Program-made: the position numbers and the translations under genes
Notes under the pieces: generated by a model
Seen by the model: only the letters and a program-made list of their open reading frames with translations
Database searches by the model: none
Told to the model about the DNA's origin: nothing
Part shown: positions 36,020 to 45,831 of the stretch, one piece after another
Numbering within the stretch: the first letter of the stretch is position 1
Layout: every line of letters starts with the position of its first letter
Assembly: GCA_947179485.1 (NCBI GenBank)
Contig: OX359245.1
Span: forward strand, 7,421,001-7,485,000
Direction of reading: 5' to 3'
DNA: 64,000 nt
Source of the DNA: Allacma fusca
Taxonomy: Eukaryota; Arthropoda; Collembola; Symphypleona; Sminthuridae

Positions 36020-36940
36020 CAGAGCTATGCAAAATACTTGGTCTTCGATGCCAAAATACAAAATAAAATACCTGAATTAAAATATGGAAAATACAAAATA
36101 CAAAGTAAAATACCTCAAGTTACATTGCTAAAATACAAATCAAAATACAATACTTGGTAGAAAATTTAAAATACTCAAATACAAAATACTGTATTTTAAA
36201 TACAATACTTTTCTTAAATTACCCACCTAATCCTCACTATTTTCGATTTCTAGAACAAACATTTTAACGCAGTCACTTCAAAGACTACATATAAGACATG
36301 TGTAGTAACAAATTGTTCAACGGTTGCCGAATAGGTCAGTCCATTATAATTATATTTTAAGTCGTTTAGACTGTTAATGAAGTAACAGATTAATATGAAA
36401 TTTTATTTATTAGTAAATAAATGTATTTTCGGAATAATTATTATAAAAAGAGGCTAGTAACTGAAAATTAAATCGAGTAGGTATTCGTCTTAGGCGTATC
36501 TTAAATATCGTTGTTGAAGAGGCAAAATGGTCCGTGCTGTAAAGACCATGCGCACGTAGACCATTTCGCCTCTTCAACGACGATGTACAGTATCGAGAAT
36601 CTGAACATGTTTGATGTAGCCAAGGGATTCATTCCACTGTGTTAAATAGTATTTTCACAGGCATTGCACATCGTGACATCGTATAAGCTACATACAGTAT
36701 CAAAGTCAGAAATAACACCAGCGAAAAGTATTTTGAGCAAAATACTTTATTTGAATTACATTTCATATTTCATTGAGAGTAAGTAAATACCAAATACTTT
36801 TATACTTCCTGGCTCTCAAAATACTAAGTACAAAATACTTGCTTACTGCTTACCAACTTTGAAATACAAAATACAAAATACTTTGTGGTCTGAAAATACG
36901 TATTTTAAAATACTGTATTTGAAAATACTGCATAGCTCTG
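36020..36940. mobile_element. hAT-like non-autonomous element (921 bp), AAAATAC-rich
   Basis: Ends CAGAGCTATGCAAAATAC and (inverted) AAAATACTGCATAGCTCTG, with the perfect duplication GTCTTGAA (36012-36019, 36941-36948). Same size class and same subterminal word as 21202-22131. An internal hairpin at about 36510-36582 pairs GAAGAGGCAAAATGGTC with GACCATTTCGCCTCTTC. Confidence 0.93.
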
Positions 36941-37309
36941 GTCTTGAACATTAAAACTGTCTAAACAAGATATCCGCAATTGCACTGCAATTGTAATTAC
37001 GGCTTACAAAATAAGCTGGAATCTACGAACAAAATTTTTAAAACCGTTTATTCAAGTACAAAAAAATACTTGAACAATCCAAGTCAAGTCAAAAACGATC
37101 AGGCCGATTTAAGCCACAAAGACAATACCATTACGATTTACATAATCAATATTCACTGAAACTTTCATTGAAAGCCATTCAGTATTTGTATAGATAACTG
37201 TCATATGACTTGAAGCTCGAAATTTCAAATTTTTCAGAATCAGTCTTACGTTTTACACAAGTAATGCCCTTTAAAAATTTAATTAAAATCGGACCAGCAA
37301 GTTTTGAGT

Positions 37310-38186
37310 TAGTGGTCGGATCGGTTCAGTTTGGTTCACACATTTCAGTTTGGTTTGGTTCACAAAGTGAATTGAATCGAAACTGAAATTTTCAGTTCAA
37401 TTTGCAGCTTATAAGTTCAGTTCAGTTTGGTTCCCTCTGTAAACTGAACTGAACTGATTGCAAAATGGTTCAAGGCGCCATTGGAAATTGGAACTACAAT
37501 GGTTGGGTTGGAATATGTATGAAGGAATTAAAATATACTGTCAGCCTTAATTAAAATAAAATTTAAAAAAAATTATGAAAATAATGATTTGTTTATCCTA
37601 TTTACATAGATTTACATATCATTTATTTATAAATGTTTTCAGTAGATTCAAGCGGGTACAATTCATAGTATCCCGCTAAGCATCATAATAACCAAGAACT
37701 TGACTGGAACAAGTAAAAACATAAAAAATAGTTTTGTGATTAAAAACGTACCATCGTCAGGGGTATACAATACTTCGTATCCCCGTAAATAATGTGTATT
37801 GAACTGGATGGTAAAAACTGTGTAGCTAGGTCAGTATAATTCTTCAAGAATGGCTACAAAATGATAACTTGAATGTGCTTTACTATTAGTAAGAGCGAAC
37901 TCAAATGGTGACGATAAAGATCATGGACCTGTGTGCATAGGCTGACCTTTAACAAAATGTAATTATGAAAGTTTGAAATGCCGTGTTGTACTTCTGTTGA
38001 ACAGCGAGCTTCTGTGAACGAGTAAAAATCAGTTCACGCGTTTCAGTTCAGTTCGGTTCGGTGGCTGAGCTGAACCGATTAGTTTGATTTACAGCTTGAA
38101 CTGAACCGAAATTGCATGAACCAAACTGAACTGAACTGAACTGAACTGAAAATATTCAGTTTTGAACTGAACCGATCCGACCACTA
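37310..38186. mobile_element. hAT-like non-autonomous element (877 bp), GGTTCAGTTT-rich
   Basis: Ends TAGTGGTCGGATCGGTTCAG and its inverse CTGAACCGATCCGACCACTA are flanked by TTTTGAGT (37302-37309, 38187-38194). Subterminal regions repeat TTCAGTTTGGTTCA words. No transposase. Confidence 0.93.
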
Positions 38187-38319
38187 TTTTGAGTTATCGT
38201 GAGAAAGGACACACGGGTGTATGAACGTGCGGACAAGGCTATTTTACTAGGGGGCTCACGTCAGGCTTAAAGCATCAAATATCAAAACTTTCGAAGGATT
38301 TTTAGGTATAAAATCCGGT

Positions 38320-39160
38320 ATAGGTGTAATTTTGACCTCGGAGGTCAAAGCTGGGTCATCGTGGCACAAACTGGAACCAAACTCGACAGACAACTCTTCC
38401 GGGTTTAAACCAAACATTCTTGCCTATTTGCGGCCAATTCGAATGACTTTTGGGTTCCAAATCCGGTATGGGTGTAATTTTGACCTCGGAGGTCACAGCT
38501 GGGTCACTGTGTCACCAACTGGAACCAAGCTTGACAGGCAACTCGTCTGGGCTTAAACCAAGCATTCTTGCCTATTTGCGGCCAATTCTAATGATTTTTA
38601 GGTACCAAGTGCTGTATGGGTGTCATTTTGACCTCGGAGGTCACTAGTGGTCGGACCAATTCAATTCAGAATTGGAAATTTTCGATTCGATTCGATTCGA
38701 TTCAGTTTTCGATTCTATTTGCAGCAAAGCCAAATCGAATGATTCGATTTGGGTATTGAACTGAATCGAATCATATCTTGTGAATTGCAATTCAAACAAT
38801 TCATCAAAACCGCTTCGGCTGCGCACGGGTACTTTTTCCCCCGCATATTCAAAGTCCAAATACTACGTATACCAAAACGCTTGTTATTTTAGCTTAGCTT
38901 TTACTATACCCTTTATAGTATGTATATGACACTTCAGTAACATAAGAAAAATTTTGTATTTTCCAACTTGAATCGTTCGATTTACGATTCAATTCGATTC
39001 ACTGGGTGAATTGAATCGAATTGAATTGCTTTCGGGCAAAATGAATCAAAAATCGGTTTGTCGATTCAATTCAAGCTTCAAATTTAAAAATTCGAATCAA
39101 ATTGAATCCATCCGACCATTAGAGGTCACAACTGGGTCGCCGTGTCGCAAACTGAAACCA
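38320..39160. repeat. 148-bp tandem units, right arm (inverted), split by a hAT-like insertion
   Basis: The reverse orientation of the left-arm unit appears near 38340 and 38489. A third copy is cut at 38644 by the element 38645-39121 and resumes at 39122. Confidence 0.92.
38645..39121. mobile_element. hAT-like non-autonomous element (477 bp), TTCGATTCGATTC-rich
   Basis: Ends TAGTGGTCGGA and TCCGACCATTA are flanked by GAGGTCAC (38637-38644, 39122-39129), which is part of the 148-bp unit it interrupts. Terminal sequence matches 37310-38186 while the subterminal word differs. Confidence 0.93.
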
Positions 39161-39804
39161 AACTCGGCACACATGTAATATGTGTCTAGTAAAAGCCCTA
39201 GTTCTAATTTGGGCCCGTTTCATCACCGTTTAGATTGTGAAACCGGTATCGACGCTCTTTGACCTCTTGAGGTCAGTAGCTTGGGATTTTGAGGTCATAT
39301 CTCGCTGAATTTTTTTTTGTACGTTATTTAATTTTTATTCTTACCGTTTTTGAAGTTAAATTGCTAATTTTCACTGTTTGAGTTTTTTGGTACCCCATGG
39401 ATCCCCCTCATTTTTTGCTAACTTTGACCCGGGATATCTCCGAATCCCGTCGTCAGATTTTATCGGGGCAATTATCAAAAATGATCTACACATCAAGGCG
39501 CACCCTGCAGTTATTTTTTTTGTTAAAATCGAACAGAGGGCATTTTCTTATAAGGATTGTGCGGTGTCCTTTACATATATATGTATATGAAGCTCCATGA
39601 ACTAGATCTATGAATGGTATTACCTTTTGAACAATCGTAGCAGTTGTCACATCGAAATGTTTTTTATAGCCGACGGGATAATATCGCTGTCCCCTGCTGC
39701 GATTTATGTGTCAACACTTTATTACTCAATTTTTTACTGTTTACTTTGTGAGCATATTAGATTGTTATGTTAGGGTGTTATATTAGATGTTCTGAAATAT
39801 CCAA

Positions 39805-40909
39805 GGGGGTTATTCTCGAAAGACTTACGATCGTAACTTCAGTCGCAACTCTCGAGTTACGATAGTTGAGATTCTCAAAACATTTTGAAAATCGCAAGTT
39901 CTCAGAAAATCGCAAAAGTTGTCGAAACTTTACGACAACTAAATAGCAGTCGCAGGTACTTACGATCAAGCATTCTTTATAAGGCGGGGTTCATTTGAAC
40001 CTCTCCCCATCCCTCCCCATCCCCTCCACACCCCCTCCAAATCCCCTCCACATCCCCTTCACATCCCTCCACATCCCCTCCGTGTGGAGGGGTTATGTAT
40101 TCGAAGGGGAAGTGAAGGGGTTATGTATTCGAAGGGAAGTGGAGGGGAATTGAAGGGGTTATGTATTTGAAGGGAAGTGGAGGGGAAGTGGAGGGGAAGT
40201 GGAGGGGAAGTGGAGGGGAAGTGGAGGGGAAGTAGAGGGGAAGTGGAGGGGAAGTGGAGGGGTTATGTATTTGAAGGGAAGTGGAGGGGAAGTGGAGGGG
40301 AAGTGGAGGGGAAGTGGAGGGGAAGTGGAGGGGTTATGTGTTTGAAGGGAAGTGGAGGGGAAGTGGAGGGGTTATGTATTTGAAGGGGAAGTGAAGGGGT
40401 TGTGTATTTGAAGGGAAGTGGAGGGGAAGTGGAGGGGTTATGTATTCGAAGGGGAAGTGAAGGGGTTGTGTATTTGAAGGGAAGTGGAGGGGAAGTGGAG
40501 GGATTATGTATTCGAAGGGGAAGTGGTGGGGTTATGTTTTTGAAGGGAAGTGGAGGGGTAGTGGAGGCGTGGAGGGTGCTCTGATAAATTCTTTTTTATA
40601 TTTTTTGCCATTTTCACTACTTAAACGTTGAATTGATTTGAAAAACAATACGTGAAACAGATAGAAAGGACAAATGGGAAGAATTTTGTGGCTTATTGGA
40701 TGGCTTAAGATTCGAAAATTTTGACAGCAAATCAGAGCGTCCGTTACATGCTTACGATTCGTAAATGTGATCGTAGCTACGATATACTTGCGATCGTTTT
40801 GGAGAATATTAAAATTTGAAAATCGTAGAGGCATCGTACGACACCTGTCGTAAGTACTTACGAAGTCGTAACTTGCGATATCGCAAATTCTGTTCGGGAA
40901 TAACCCCCC
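39805..40909. mobile_element. Inverted-repeat DNA element, superfamily unknown
   Basis: The left GGGGGTTATTCTCGAAAGAC and the right end (reverse complement GGGGGGTTATTCCCGAACAG) are inverted. The subterminal regions are rich in CTTACGA/CGTAAG, CGATCG and TCGCAA words. No convincing target duplication and no transposase. The centre is taken up by a minisatellite. Confidence 0.7.
40085..40570. repeat. Purine-rich minisatellite (GTGGAGGGGAA, 11 bp)
   Basis: Almost 490 bp of G/A-rich DNA. The unit GTGGAGGGGAA is repeated, broken at intervals by GGTTATGTATTTGAAGGGAA phrases that form longer units. C-rich relatives (CCCCTCCACATCC) precede it at 39998-40084, giving a partly inverted arrangement. 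The runs of four G could form quadruplexes. Confidence 0.92.
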
Positions 40910-42730
40910 AGATTTATTAAAGTTCCTATAATTATTTAGATATCCATACACAAACAAATCACGTTTCGGAAAAGTTAAAATATCACAGCTTGTACACATA
41001 TACAGTATTCTCCAGAATAAATAAATAACTGGCGTGGAAGCTTAATTGTTTAGTTTAAATTGTTTTATGTTGTTTAATGTTTTACCTCAATTATCAATGA
41101 GGATAATCATTACAAGTAAAAGTGTGCCGTTGTGCTTCTGATTACAACTACTGTAACATGCGTAGATACTTGAAACTTTAAGGCGGAAATTCTAAATATG
41201 GTTGTTCAACACTATTTGAGAAGTTTATTACGAAGCAACATACATATCTCAAAATCACAAATAAATATAAATCATGTCCTCTTTTATCCATTGCTGATGA
41301 TTTAACGGCTACGTATAACTGCTGTTATTAACTAAACGTTTTAATTCAAAAACTGCCATTTTTAAACTGTTATCGCCGAATAATCTGTAGGATATCCGAG
41401 AATAATATATATTGTGCACAGCATTTTCAAAACTTGGTTTTATATTTCAAAGAATTTTATTTTGGTTGCACATTTTTAACTAATGATTCAATACAAAATA
41501 TATAAAGTTGCACCCAAGCTCTAGTTTCTGGGTCATCCTAATTGTCATGAAAACATCAGTATTTTAATGGGATTTCATATCATTGTCTCTTTCTTGCCAA
41601 ATTTATTTCGGATGTTTTCCCAGTTCAATTTAGAAACTAAAGGAGACATTTAAATTAAAATCTTTAAAAAGAATTCTTAATGGAATCCCGCTTGAACACT
41701 TAATTTTGCAATAAGCAAATTTCAATATAAGAAAAGTAGGAAAAAATATGATCTAAAAAATTCAGTAAAAATAACTTCAAAGGCAACCACTGAAGTAACA
41801 TCAACAGCTCTGATGAACTAATTCATGTAATCCTAATTCGTAATACGGGAAGAGCGGCGTCAAACCCCAAATAATTTCAGAATGACCTATTAGCACTCAT
41901 CCATTACTATGTGCTTATGTGTATTATTTTAAGGCACAGGGGTTCCTGAAGAGAAACCCTTTATAATTCAATATGCTCGAAATAAATAGAAACGTTTTTA
42001 CAGACTTTTAAAAAAAAGGATTATTTGGGAGAGAAGACCAGAAGAGTCGATTAAAGGAATAGTTAGTTCCTAAGGGCTTACGAAAGCCTATATATAAGGA
42101 CTATAAACCTGTTTTTTAGCCAAAATAAATGAGCGTCAGTTGCTACACATTCTAATAAAGCATACAAATTATTTGAGGTTGAAAATGTACTAACGCAGCC
42201 TGTCGACTTCATACATCACATGCGAAATTAATTGGAGCAAAGTGTGGACAGTCCAGTTCACAGTAAATAATATTAAATTATTGTCACCAAATTAATTATT
42301 TAAGAAATGCCTTTTCATATTTTGCACCCAGCACTTGCATCCATCATTACGAACCAATTTGTATTTGTTTCGGCCATGAATGTCATAAGAGTTGGGGGAA
42401 AGAGACGCACGGTGATTGGAGTCGTGGAGCTACCAGTCCAATTTCCATGAAGACGCACGGGGATTGGTGTAGGTAATTTCCTTTGTCATTACGGTCGTGT
42501 ATAGTTAAAAGCGTAATTAGTTACCACTGGAACGTTTTAGTTAGCAAGCTATGAAGTTGGCGTTTGTGATTGTTCTTTCGGATTCCCTTATCGTTGTGTC
42601 AACACCTAATGTTTTTTTTGTCCCGATCTGAATTTATATTGTTATTTTTGTTGTTGTTATTGTTGGAATAGTTGTTTCAATTTGTTTTTGTTTTTGTCTT
42701 CAACTCGTTTATTTTTGTTATAAAGCAGCA
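40910..42730. other. Non-coding region between the DNA element and the Polinton genes
   Basis: No gene. 41026-41720 is another ordered copy of the old repeat family (GGCGTGGAAGCTTAATTG, TTGCTGATGATTTAACGG, CAAGCTCTAGTTTCTGGG, TTTAGAAACTAAAGGAGA). Near 42404 and 42450 two GACGCACGG(T/G)GATTGG phrases repeat. The left end of the Polinton should lie somewhere here, but its inverted terminal repeat cannot be recognised without the right end. Confidence 0.5.
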
Positions 42731-44931
42731 ATGGCCACTGGTAAGAGACAACTACTTGTTGACAAAATTATTATTATTATTTAATTTTGTGACTCTTAAA
42801 AAAATGCTGTGCTAATAATTACTATTTATTTGTTTTTAATTTGAGTAAATACAGGGTGATACGGTTTGATTTTATTTTCAGTGTGTACATCACTCCTGAC
42901 TTGCCTGGACTGTACACGAAATGAACGCTGTGACTCGGGCATTATTTTCGGACACGTAGGAAAATGTTTCGAGGACCTCGTTGAATTGTCAGACGATGTG
43001 CTTGGGGTTGCTCGATTTCCTGGCGAATTTAATCTGCCAGAATGTGCTGACATTATTGTAAGGACGGTTCCAACAATAAATTGGCCTGCAACAGGTAATT
43101 AATGATTTGAAAGACTTTGTACGAATTTAACATTGGTCAGCCAATGTATAGAGTGGTCCGCCAATGTATAGACTGGTCCGCCAATGTATATACTGGTCCG
43201 CAAATGTATAGACTGGTCCGCCAATGTATAGACTGGTCCGCCAATGTATAGACTGGTCCGCCAATGTATAGACTGGTCCGCCAATGTATTGACTGGTCCG
43301 CCAATGTATAGACTGGTCCGCCAATGTATAGACTGGTCCGTTCAATGTATAGACTGGTCCGCCAATGTATAGACTGGTCCGCCAATGTATAGACTGGTCC
43401 GCCAATGTATAGACTGGTCCGCCAATGTATAGACTGGTCCGCCAATGTATAGACTGGTCCGCCAATGTATAGACTTGTCCGCCAATGTATAGACTGGTCC
43501 GCCAATGTATAGACTGGTCCGCCAATGTATAGACTGGTCCGCCAATGTATACACTGGTCCGCCAATGTATAGACTGGTCCGCCAATGTATTGACTGGTCC
43601 GCCAATGTATAGACTGGTCCGCCAATGTATAGACTGGTCCGTTCAATGTATAGACTGGTCCGCCAATGTATAGACTGGTCCGCCAATGTATAGACTGGTC
43701 CGCCAATGTATAGACTGGTCCGCCAATGTATAGACTGGTCCGCCAATGTATAGACTGGTCCGCCAATGTATAGACTGGTCCGCCAATGTATAGACTGGTC
43801 CGCCAATGTATAGACTGGTCCGCCAATGTATAGACTGGTCCGCCAATGTATACACTGGTCCGCCAATGTATAGACTGGTCCGCCAATGTATTGACTGGTC
43901 CGCCAATGTATAGACTGGTCCGCCAATGTATAGACTGGTCCGCCAATGTATAGACTGGTCCGCCAATGTATTGACTGGTCCGCCAATGTATAGACTGGTC
44001 CGCCAATGTATTGACTGGTCCGCCAATGTATAGACTGGTCCGCCAATGTATAGACTGGTCCGCCAATGTTGAAAATAATAAAAATGTTTTTTTTTGTATT
44101 GTTTTGCAGGCGTTCTGAGTGTAATTGGGTCTCTGTTGCTCGGTGCTTTGGGCTTTGTGGGTTTTTTCTTCCTTCAACGTCGATTCAGGAAAGATCGACC
44201 CCATGTCAACCCCCAGGACTTGGCCAACATTGGGAGGTTCGTTCCAGCTGGAAGTAGGTTTGCTCGTCGACAAACCATTTGGGGCTGGCTGGATGAGCTT
44301 ATGCGTTACGAGGCTGATGTAGAAGACGTAGCACTTGGCCAACACGGTAGAAAATAGTTTTATTTTCAAGCGGTTTAAGTATATAATCAGTAATCAAAAA
44401 AGCATGAACAAATAAGAGAGAATAATCATTGCTGATTTCTTTGCATTTTCTGTAGTGTTAAATCAGCTTGGTGCTGGTGGCGAGGCTGCGAATCCAGCTA
44501 ACCAAATATTGAATATACTCCAACAGGAGGATCCTCAACCTATGCCACGTGTTGGACCAGCCCAACGTCCACAAGCTCCAGCAGTGCCCCAGCCACCACG
44601 TTATGTGGAAGCTCCTTGTCGTCCAAACCCGATGTTAGTTGTGGCGGACCAGTTTGACCAGGTGCAAGCTGAGGATGGGCCTGCAATTCTTAATTTGAAT
44701 GAAGACGAAGACGGGGGGAGATATGTTCAGTTGGACATGGAGTTGGAAGAGCTGCAATTTGTCGGGGAGGAAGTGCCACCGGGTCCACCTGCTGCTGCCG
44801 CTGCTGTTCCCAATGTTGAAGAGGAGCAAGAGGAAGATGATGCTCCACAGCCACACTTGGGACGGGTTCAGCTTCCCAGGCAAGCCAAATATATGGCTTT
44901 AGCCAGAATGAGTCGTTTCTTTGGTCGTTGA
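42731..44931 (+). CDS. Single-pass membrane protein of the Polinton (four exons, 311 aa)
   Basis: Exons 42731-42740, 42882-43094, 44110-44346 and 44456-44931 join in phase 1 each time, with consensus donors (GTAAGAG, GTAATT, GTAGAA) and CAG/TAG acceptors, giving 311 residues with no stop. Residues 1-74 are Cys-rich (seven Cys, including TCLDC), 75-96 form a strong transmembrane helix (VLSVIGSLLLGALGFVGFFF) followed by basic RRFRK, and the rest is Pro/Ala/Glu-rich, ending SRFFGR. By the positive-inside rule the short Cys-rich part would be outside and the ~215-residue tail inside. There is no separate signal peptide. No family recognised. A polyadenylation signal AATAAA follows at 45172. It could be a virion membrane protein or a neighbouring host gene. 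Confidence 0.7.
43136..44070. repeat. 20-bp minisatellite in intron 2 of the membrane-protein gene
   Basis: About 46 copies of GGTCCGCCAATGTATAGACT in an intron otherwise under 100 bp. Variant units (GTTCAATG at 43338 and 43640; CACTGG at 43551 and 43852; TTGACTGG near 43290, 43590 and 43890) recur every ~301 bp, i.e. 15 units. The unit has no stop in any minus-strand frame, so long minus ORFs here are artefacts. Confidence 0.97.
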
Positions 44932-45281
44932 TGGTTGGTCTTGTTGTGAGCTTCAGTATAATTGTTTTGTTTTGAATTAATTTAATACTCACGGTTGTTC
45001 ACTTGTTTTTTTGGCTAGCCTTTTGTTGTCAGTTTTTGATCTCAAATATTTGTAAATGAAATGTTGACAGTAATTTTAAAATTGTTTCGTATTCTTGTCT
45101 ATCACCATTGGTTATATGAATTACTGTGATGATATGATTTCGGTTTGATAACCCTGCAGGGATCTGTTGTAAATAAAGCCAATCCCTCGAACATATAAAA
45201 TTGAATTTATTTCCATCAGAGTGTGTCAGTTGGAAGGAATAGTTGGGCTGGTGCGGTGGTCGAGTGTACTCAATTTATGAC

Positions 45282-45794
45282 ATGACTAAAATCAAAATAA
45301 AAGACGTCCAGTGCCACTCGTGTAAATTTAGTTATTTGTATAGGCTCAAGTCAAAGCATATAGTCGAGCTTCAAGTCCACGATTTAAAGCGGTACTGCAA
45401 GAGGTGCTCCACAATTTACTTGACTAAAAAGACCATTGGAAATATTTATACCGCTGCACGAGAAATCACCGACAGTCGAAATATTTCAAAGTTAGACAAA
45501 GTTGTCGATCCTGCCTTCTGGCTGAAGACGTACAAATCATTTTGGAATTACAAGTGCATATTTTGTAAATCCGATTCACTGGAGGAGGAAATAGTTGAGC
45601 GCCAATTCCACCTAGAGACATTCTCAGACTATAGAGACTTGAGCAAAGGAATCGTAGTGTACGAATTTGCTCTCCTGGACGCCATAAAATTGTGTGGGGT
45701 TTGTTTTTCGACATTTGTGCTGGGCCCAAACGACAGTCCAGACGACAATGAGGCATTGCGTCCGTTCAGAAAAGTTTTGGAGACTACAAAATGA
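45282..45794 (+). CDS. Four-CxxC zinc-binding protein, unassigned (170 aa)
   Basis: ATG 45282 is chosen because the upstream extension begins at TTG. Four Cys pairs, CHSC, CKRC, CIFC and CGVC, are spread along the chain and suggest two zinc ribbons or a treble-clef arrangement. Composition is Lys/Asp-rich without membrane segments. Its TGA overlaps the integrase ATG as ATGA (45791-45794), so the two frames are directly coupled. A place just before integrase and a zinc-ribbon look would suit a DNA-binding or transcription role, but that is inference; no family was recognised. Confidence 0.6.
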   Translation: MTKIKIKDVQCHSCKFSYLYRLKSKHIVELQVHDLKRYCKRCSTIYLTKKTIGNIYTAAREITDSRNISKLDKVVDPAFWLKTYKSFWNYKCIFCKSDSLEEEIVERQFHLETFSDYRDLSKGIVVYEFALLDAIKLCGVCFSTFVLGPNDSPDDNEALRPFRKVLETTK

Positions 45795-45798
45795 GTAA

Positions 45799-45831
<33 letters not shown>

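Larger units (their letters stand above)
34399..39571. mobile_element. Large inverted-repeat (foldback-like) element, ~5.2 kb
   Basis: The left arm (about 34399-35580) and right arm (about 38310-39571) are inverted copies. Each has a unique outer ~380 bp (AAGGACCCCGCACAACCCTT at the left edge; mirrored by GGATTGTGCGGTGTCCTTT at the right) and inner 148-bp tandem units. The centre (35580-38310) has no ORF apart from two nested hAT-like insertions; a third sits in the right arm. No target duplication could be fixed because both flanks are TA-rich. Superfamily unknown; long arms with tandem units suggest a foldback element. Confidence 0.8.

Noticed and set aside
40177-40584. Gly/Glu/Val-rich ORFs
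   Set aside because: Translation of the GTGGAGGGGAA minisatellite.
39805-40909. Assigning the GGGGGTTATTC element to PIF/Harbinger
   Set aside because: The G-rich ends would allow it, but no 3-bp target duplication or transposase was found.
42380-42480. Left terminal inverted repeat of the Polinton
   Set aside because: A short direct repeat (GACGCACGG(T/G)GATTGG) is present, but the right end is outside the window, so no inverted match can be shown.
43136-44070. CRISPR-like array
   Set aside because: Direct head-to-tail 20-bp units without spacers, inside an intron of a eukaryotic element; it is a minisatellite.
43127-44369. Long minus-strand ORFs (up to 410 aa) of a 20-residue repeat
   Set aside because: They are translations of the 20-bp minisatellite, which lacks stops in all three minus frames, and run antisense to spliced exons.
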